Shown here: positions 58,999 through 64,000 of the stretch, piece by piece
Layout: the number at the start of each line of letters is the position of its first letter
How positions within the stretch are numbered: position 1 is the first letter of the stretch
Assembly (NCBI GenBank): GCA_023630585.1
Contig: CM042553.1
Span: 18,972,020 to 19,036,019, forward strand
Source: Cranoglanis bouderius
Taxonomy: Eukaryota > Chordata > Actinopteri > Siluriformes > Cranoglanididae
Length of the DNA stretch: 64,000 nt
Direction: 5' to 3'
Program-made: the position numbers and the translations under genes
Notes under the pieces: generated by a model
Told to the model about the DNA's origin: nothing
The model's input: only the letters and a program-made list of their open reading frames with translations
The model's database searches: none

Positions 58999-59364
58999 CA
59001 GTAATGACAGGTTTAATCACAGTAATGACAGGTCTGTTTACAGTAATGACATGTCTACTCACAGTAATGACAGGTCTGTTTACAGTAATGACATGTCTAC
59101 TCACAGTAATGACAGGTCTGTTTACAGTAATGACAGGTCTGCTCACAGTAATGACAGGTCTAATCACAGTAATGACAGGTCTAGTCACAGTAATGACAGG
59201 TCTAATCACAGTAATGACAGGTCTGTTTACAGTAATGACAGGTCTAGTCACAGTAATGACAGGTCTGTTTACAGTAATGACATGTCTAGTCACAGTAATG
59301 ACAGGTCTGTTTACAGTAATGACATGTCTAGTTACAGTAATGACAGGTCTGTTTACAGTAATAA
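58999..59364 (+). repeat. 21-bp minisatellite, array 1 (about 17 units)
   Basis: Units follow the pattern ACAGTAATGACAGGTCTGTTT with variants at the last six bases (GTTT, AGTC, AATC, ACTC) and CATG for CAGG in some. The 21-bp period has no stop in several frames, so long repeat-peptide frames appear on both strands. They are a by-product of the period and are not called as genes. Every unit carries a TAATGACA core. Confidence 0.95.
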
Positions 59365-59525
59365 GAGTAATAACAGTAATAATACTAAGAGACAAAGACT
59401 GGATCTGAACAAACATTTCCTACGAGATTCTTGTTGGATGGGAGTTCATGGGTCACCATGGAAACTCATGCAGTATGTAAATTCACATAGATGGGCTATG
59501 AGCTGTGTGAGATGCTGTGCATTCA
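59365..59525. repeat. Spacer between minisatellite arrays, duplicated
   Basis: About 160 bp containing GACAAAGACTGGATCTGAAC and GGATGGGAGTTCATGGGTCA. It recurs nearly unchanged at 59929-60089, offset by 564 bp, with only a few substitutions. The whole array-plus-spacer block was therefore duplicated in tandem. Confidence 0.9.
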
Positions 59526-59928
59526 GTGACAGGTCTAGTCACAGTAATGACAGGTCTAGTGACAGTAATGACAGGTCTAATCACAGTAATGACAGGTCTA
59601 ATCACAGTAATGACAGGTCTGTTTACAGTAATGACATGTCTAGTTACAGTAATGACAGGTCTAGTCACAGTAATGACAGGTCTAGTGACAGTAATGACAG
59701 GTCTAATCACAGTAATGACAGGTCTGTTTACAGTAATGACAGGTCTAGTCACAGTAATGACAGGTCTAATCACAGTAATGACAGGTCTAATCACAGTAAT
59801 GACAGGTCTGTTTACAGTAATGACAGGTCTAGTCACAGTAATGACAGGTCTGTTTACAGTAATGACAGGTCTGTTTACAGTAATGACAGGTCTGTTTACA
59901 GTAATGACAGGTCTGTTTACAGTAATAA
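59526..59928 (+). repeat. 21-bp minisatellite, array 2 (about 19 units)
   Basis: Same unit and variants as array 1, starting directly at TGACAGGTCTAGTCACAGTA after the spacer and ending in GTTTACAGTAATAAGAG, as array 1 does. A second spacer copy follows (59929-60089). The similarity of both arrays and both spacers points to a recent event. Confidence 0.95.
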
Positions 59929-60089
59929 GAGTAATAAGAGTAATAATACTAAGAGACAAAGACTGGATCTGAACAAACCTTTCCTACGAGATTCTTGTTG
60001 GATGGGAGTTCATGGGTCACCATGGAAACTCATGCAGTATGTAAATTCACATAGATGGGCTATGAGCTGTGTGAGATGCTGTGCATTCT

Positions 60090-60400
60090 TGGGGCATATA
60101 TGGCACCTCATGGAAATTCATGACACTCCCACCAAACTGTCCACATTGCTAGAAGACATCAAAAGCCATGAATGTCTGGCAAAAGGATGCCATGGGTCTT
60201 CCATGAAAATCCCATAATCATCCATTTAAACCTGAACGTATAATAGAATGTATTATGCATATCAAATTAATGATTTATGCATAAAAATCTAAGCCAGACT
60301 GTAGAAATCAGACTATATTCCAATATTTCATTCATAAAAATATAACTGGATTGTGAGTGATAATGTACTATGAAATCCCATTAAAAACCTATGTTCTTTT
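60090..60400. other. Flank of the minisatellite, no gene seen
   Basis: Unique-looking sequence after the second spacer. The long SNDRS-type frame runs out here at 60217. No exon signals are seen. Confidence 0.45.
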
Positions 60401-60404
60401 ATTT

Positions 60405-60700
60405 ATTCATCTTCAGCAAGCACTTTGTCCTGCTCCTGGCTTGGAGGATCTGAAGCTTATTCTGGGAACGCTGTGTGAGAGTCAGGAATTCACTCTAAAA
60501 AGATTGACACCAGGCCTTCTCACACCTAGGGGCAATTTATCGAAGCCAGTACACCTCGTGGCATGTTTTTGGGAGGTGAGAAGTAATCAGCGAATCTGGA
60601 GAAAACCCACTCACACACATGGGAAACGCCACACAGACAGCAACCCGAGCCACACTATCCAACATTCAAGGTGTGCTGATTCACAATGGGGTTCCGATTG
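60405..60700 (-). mobile_element. SINE-derived fragment, inverted
   Basis: Contains in reverse order the SINE body motifs: CACACCTAGGGGCAATTTAT, TTTTTGGGAGGTGAGAAG and GGAGAAAACCCACTCACACA. This is the layout of fish SINE bodies read backwards. The head and target duplications were not identified. Confidence 0.5.
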
Positions 60701-61950
60701 AATATCCACTGAGAAATTTCACGGGAATCTTAAGAGAATTTTCCAGAAGCAAAGAATTTTAACTGAGCACTAAGGTTGGACGTGTGAACACAGACCTGAA
60801 TTTGAAAGATTAGCATCTGATGGGAAAATAGGTATTTATTTTAATAGTTATACTTTTTTGCCATTCTATATTCTGTATGAATCTGTGTACTGAATTCACA
60901 CAGTGATGTTAAAAATATAAAACTGTAAAACATTAAAATTCACTTCCAGAAGGACAAAGGTCTTAGCTCTACAAGTTAGATTACTCAGATTCTGATCTAT
61001 TTGTCTTTTTTTTTTTTTTACTTGCTACATGGAACCGCTTGTTTGTTGCAGAAGCTTTATTTTCCATTATGGATTGCACCACTGGCAGTTACATTGCAAT
61101 TAGATGTTTCAGTGCTCATTGTGGGTTGCCAGTTGGTGTTGGCTAGACATTATTCAACATTCTGCTCAGCTCAATGGTGTTTTCATTGCTTTTGCATCAG
61201 CTGCATGGTGTATAAATCACATGATGATGCTCCAGAGGCTGTTACCTCAGATGATCATGGTGTTGTGTCATATTGTGTACCTGCACAGTGTTTTCCTGAT
61301 TGCTATGAACCACAATGGAACAAAAGGTAATTTTGTACCATACCTTGACTTGTCCTCCAACGTGGGAAGTACTGCCCAGCTTGTCCACCAACGCTGTCAG
61401 TGTGGACCCATTAAGCTTACCCCTGACTGTGGAGAACAGGGTTGAAACATTCCCCTTGGAATGTTCAGGGGTGATTAATTGGACAAGCCTTGTTATAGGA
61501 GATCATGTTGAAGCAGGAGGTGGTCTCGTTAGCCTAGTCACACATTGCTTTGGAAAGTTCAGAAAGAATTCATTTTTGTTAAAGTTTAAAGTTGCAGTCT
61601 GCTGGAAGAATGCATGAGCAAAATAAAGGTGTGTCCTTATTTCATGCACTGGCAAACAACAAGATGTGTGAGATGTGTGTGCTTTATCTTTATCTTTAAT
61701 TTTCTTTTATGGTTGGTTTGGTTTAATTTTTAATAACAATATCGTGATAGCAGACTTCATTTGGAATGTTTCATGGCGATTTACCACGGATTGTATATAA
61801 TACTGGAGTGATATAATTTATACCATTTTCGATTCTGATTGGTCAGACAGTGTTGATTCATTTTCTCTGACAGTATTTCTGGCTGCAAGGTTTATAATTA
61901 ATATACTCGTTCTAATATGTTTTCATGTCTGTAGTAACGTATAACTGTGT
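60701..61950. other. Intergenic stretch, no gene seen
   Basis: Three overlapping + strand frames (61001-61617) have no recognisable domain and no splice context. Their overlap in two frames suggests stop-poor non-coding sequence. Confidence 0.4.
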
Positions 61951-61959
61951 AATCGCTGA

Positions 61960-62890
61960 CAGTGAAGTGTTTTGTGAGGAGACATTTATTTATCATTTAT
62001 GGAAGGAGTCTCTAGTATCAGTGTTTTATAACAGCCAAAGGTAAGCTGTAACTTTAAAGGGATAGTTCACCCAAAAATTAATTTAATCAATTACTCACCC
62101 TCATGTTGTTCCAAACCCATAAGACTTTCGTTCATCTTCGGAACACAAGTGAAGGCACATTAACAAATTAACGTCCGCTCTTGCGTTCTCATGATACAAC
62201 CGGACACAGAAGCGCTGCACTGTTTACAGCAGAGGAAGAGGCACGCTGTACACATAGAACAAGCTTTGTAACAAAGATGTTTGCAGATTTCGACACAGAG
62301 GACATTTTTTTGTCAACACAACACGCAAGCGCCGTGGTTCTCTCACGAACGTGTCGGAGATCTATGCGGAAGTGAAGATATTTTGTGAATAAAGACTTAA
62401 TTAAAGTTTTGGTTACTTGGACTGTTAATGGAGAGACAGAAATCTCCCAGGTTTCATTAAAAAATGAAGACATTTTTGTTCCAAAGATGAACGAGAGTCT
62501 TATGGGTTTGGAACGACATGAGGCTGAGTAATTGATGACAGAATTTTCATTTTTTGGTAAACTATCACTTTAAGTTTTTTTTTTTGTCACAGAAAAGTCT
62601 TCAGAATGGCTTTGTGGTTACTCTGTAAGATAAGCTGCATTAATTTTTTTATTTAAGTCCAAGAGAGAAAGAAGAGAGGCTGGTAAGTGAATGATTGTTT
62701 ATAGTTGCTATAATGTAAGTGAGAACAGGAACTAATGTTTTGAACATTAAACATTACCATAAATGGTTCAAATGTATGATGACTTTCTGCAATGAATTGC
62801 TCGGGGTGACAACAGTAACTCTGTTTTTTTTTTGTAAGGCTGCATCATATTCTTATAGCAGCACATCCCATTGTGTTACTCCTGACTTGA
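61960..62890 (+). repeat. Dispersed repeat family B, copy 4, interrupted
   Basis: GGAGTCTCTAGTATCAGTGT lies near 62003. The continuation, AAAAGTCTTCAGAATGGC and later TTCTTATAGCAGCACATCCC, resumes only after 62575. The 520-bp MITE in between explains the gap. Confidence 0.65.
62053..62573. mobile_element. MITE with TTTAAAGGGATAGTTCACC-type ends
   Basis: The left end TTTAAAGGGATAGTTCACCC and the right end GGTAAACTATCACTTTAA are an inverted pair. Homology continues inward (CTCACCCTCATGTTGTTCCA, against its inverse near 62500-62540). The interior has no intact frame. It sits inside a copy of repeat family B, so it is the younger of the two. Confidence 0.8.
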
Positions 62891-63846
62891 AAAAGCAGAA
62901 CTGAGACGATGAAGGTAAATGATTTTCCGAAATGGGAAAACATCGGTCTTGTGAAAAGGTTTGTCATCTCACTGAAATTAACCATTGAACCTGTAAGTAT
63001 CATTTAAAATACATCCAGTTTAACAGGATATACTGTTTTTCAGTCACGTGTTGTCAGAGCTGTCTAAACCGGTGCCAGGTCACATTACACCCAAGGAAAG
63101 CTAAAGTGTGTGCCATTACCATGTATTATGGGTTATGACTCATTCACCTGTAGGAGAGATCAAATAATGGCCAATTGTTATTTAGCTCTTGGGAGACGAT
63201 CATCAGCGTTAATCCTCTCCAACCCACGGGTCAGCTTGAAAGCACCATGTCCTAAAATACACATATGTTCCCCGGAGACGGATCAGGGCTCAATTCTTCT
63301 TTTTTTCCCCACTTAAGCAGGAATGAGGACCAATTAGGAGCAGCAGTGAGTGTGAACCAAGTAAGTAAGAATGACATGGAACCAGGATTTCTGCTTTTTA
63401 TTGCTTTCACCGGGAAAGTATTAGACGCATTTGAAGTGTTTTGCATAGAAGTGCTAAGTGCATAAGTTTGAGTCAGTCATTTGTGCTCCACATTTGTGAT
63501 ATTACATTTATAAATATGGATGTAACATGAAGGTAAAATACATTTAAACATAGGTAAAGTGCCCTTCATAACAACCTATGTGAATTTCTCCAAATAGATA
63601 ACTTACAACCTGTACAGCATCCTTTACCCTGAGTTCGAAAAATCTTATTTTTCCATTAATATGTGATCCAAATATCCTCCTCATCCTTGTCCTCCATGAT
63701 AGATTATGAAAAAAAGTACATTTCAGTGTCCCACAACATTCACTCAACCCTGTTTCCATAAGTCATGCGTTCAAAAGTAAGTCGCATCATCTGCATTTTC
63801 CTGAAGATCATGGGAAGAAGAAAAATCAGTTCTCTAATTATTAAAA

Positions 63847-63853
<7 letters not shown>
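62891..63853. other. Intergenic stretch, no gene seen
   Basis: No supported exon, RNA gene or element. Confidence 0.4.
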
Positions 63854-63888
<35 letters not shown>

Positions 63889-63893
63889 TTTTC
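63854..63893. repeat. (AT)n tract with flanking A- and T-runs
   Basis: AT dinucleotide repeat framed by an A-run on the left and a T-run on the right, near the right edge of the window. Confidence 0.9.
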
Positions 63894-64000
63894 AATTATT
63901 TTGAAATTCTAACCCTGTAACTTAAATATAATACATAATTATCATTTTAAGTAAATCATTAGAATGTCCTTAATGCAGTTGTGCTATTAGCATAGATGTT

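Noticed and set aside
58999..59928. CRISPR-like array
   Set aside because: The repeats follow each other without unique spacers, the unit is 21 bp, and the context is a fish genome.
59051..60217. 388-codon + strand frame with SNDRS repeats as a protein gene
   Set aside because: It is the translation of a 21-bp minisatellite, which opens several frames on both strands at once. It has no start context, no domain and no splice signals.
61001..61617. Three overlapping + strand frames of about 100 codons
   Set aside because: The frames overlap one another in different phases, contain no known motif and have no splice signals that would link them.

Overview
The window is vertebrate nuclear DNA from a teleost fish, probably an otophysan such as a catfish or characin relative; the exact group is an inference. 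Support: spliced genes with GT-AG introns, very AT-rich introns, several Tc1/mariner families, tRNA-headed SINEs and long microsatellites. No bacterial-type operons, ribosomal RNA or CRISPR arrays are seen.

Three protein genes lie on the + strand. (1) 4461-9909: zdhhc8-type palmitoyltransferase, missing its first coding exon, which lies upstream of the window. (2) 22567-39778: a delta-catenin of the ARVCF type. I could assemble 16 coding exons by hand; they join in frame to 878 residues ending in the PDZ ligand DSWV. (3) 52196-57601: a neuropeptide FF receptor (class A GPCR). Three coding exons give 460 residues, preceded by a probable non-coding exon near 50.4 kb. ZDHHC8 and ARVCF are neighbours in human 22q11.2, so the first two genes look like conserved linkage. 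ZDHHC8 is a membrane lipid-modifying enzyme, ARVCF a cadherin-binding armadillo protein and NPFFR a Gq/Gi-type peptide receptor; nothing in the sequence shows that the three act in one pathway.

The rest is mostly mobile DNA. There is a Tc1 element with about 200-bp inverted repeats and a single in-frame stop (11855-13364). Two more decayed Tc1 elements sit inside TCTA microsatellites in arvcf introns (28037-29515 and 32996-34349). Transposase remnants lie at about 2.2, 5.2 and 46 kb. Two SINEs have clear target-site duplications (18241-18536 and 19367-19754). A probable solo LTR lies in an npffr intron (53397-54080), and several dispersed repeat families and MITEs are present.

Regions worth a second look: a 21-bp minisatellite of about 36 units, duplicated as a 564-bp block and open in several frames on both strands (58999-60089); a large inverted repeat beside it (58610-58898); a perfect 42-bp hairpin (48221-48322); a frame-broken stretch that reads like a decayed protein gene (42.7-45.7 kb); an 18-nt microexon in arvcf; and a GC-AG intron in npffr. 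All exon borders were read by eye from splice signals and remembered family sequences; no alignment was run.
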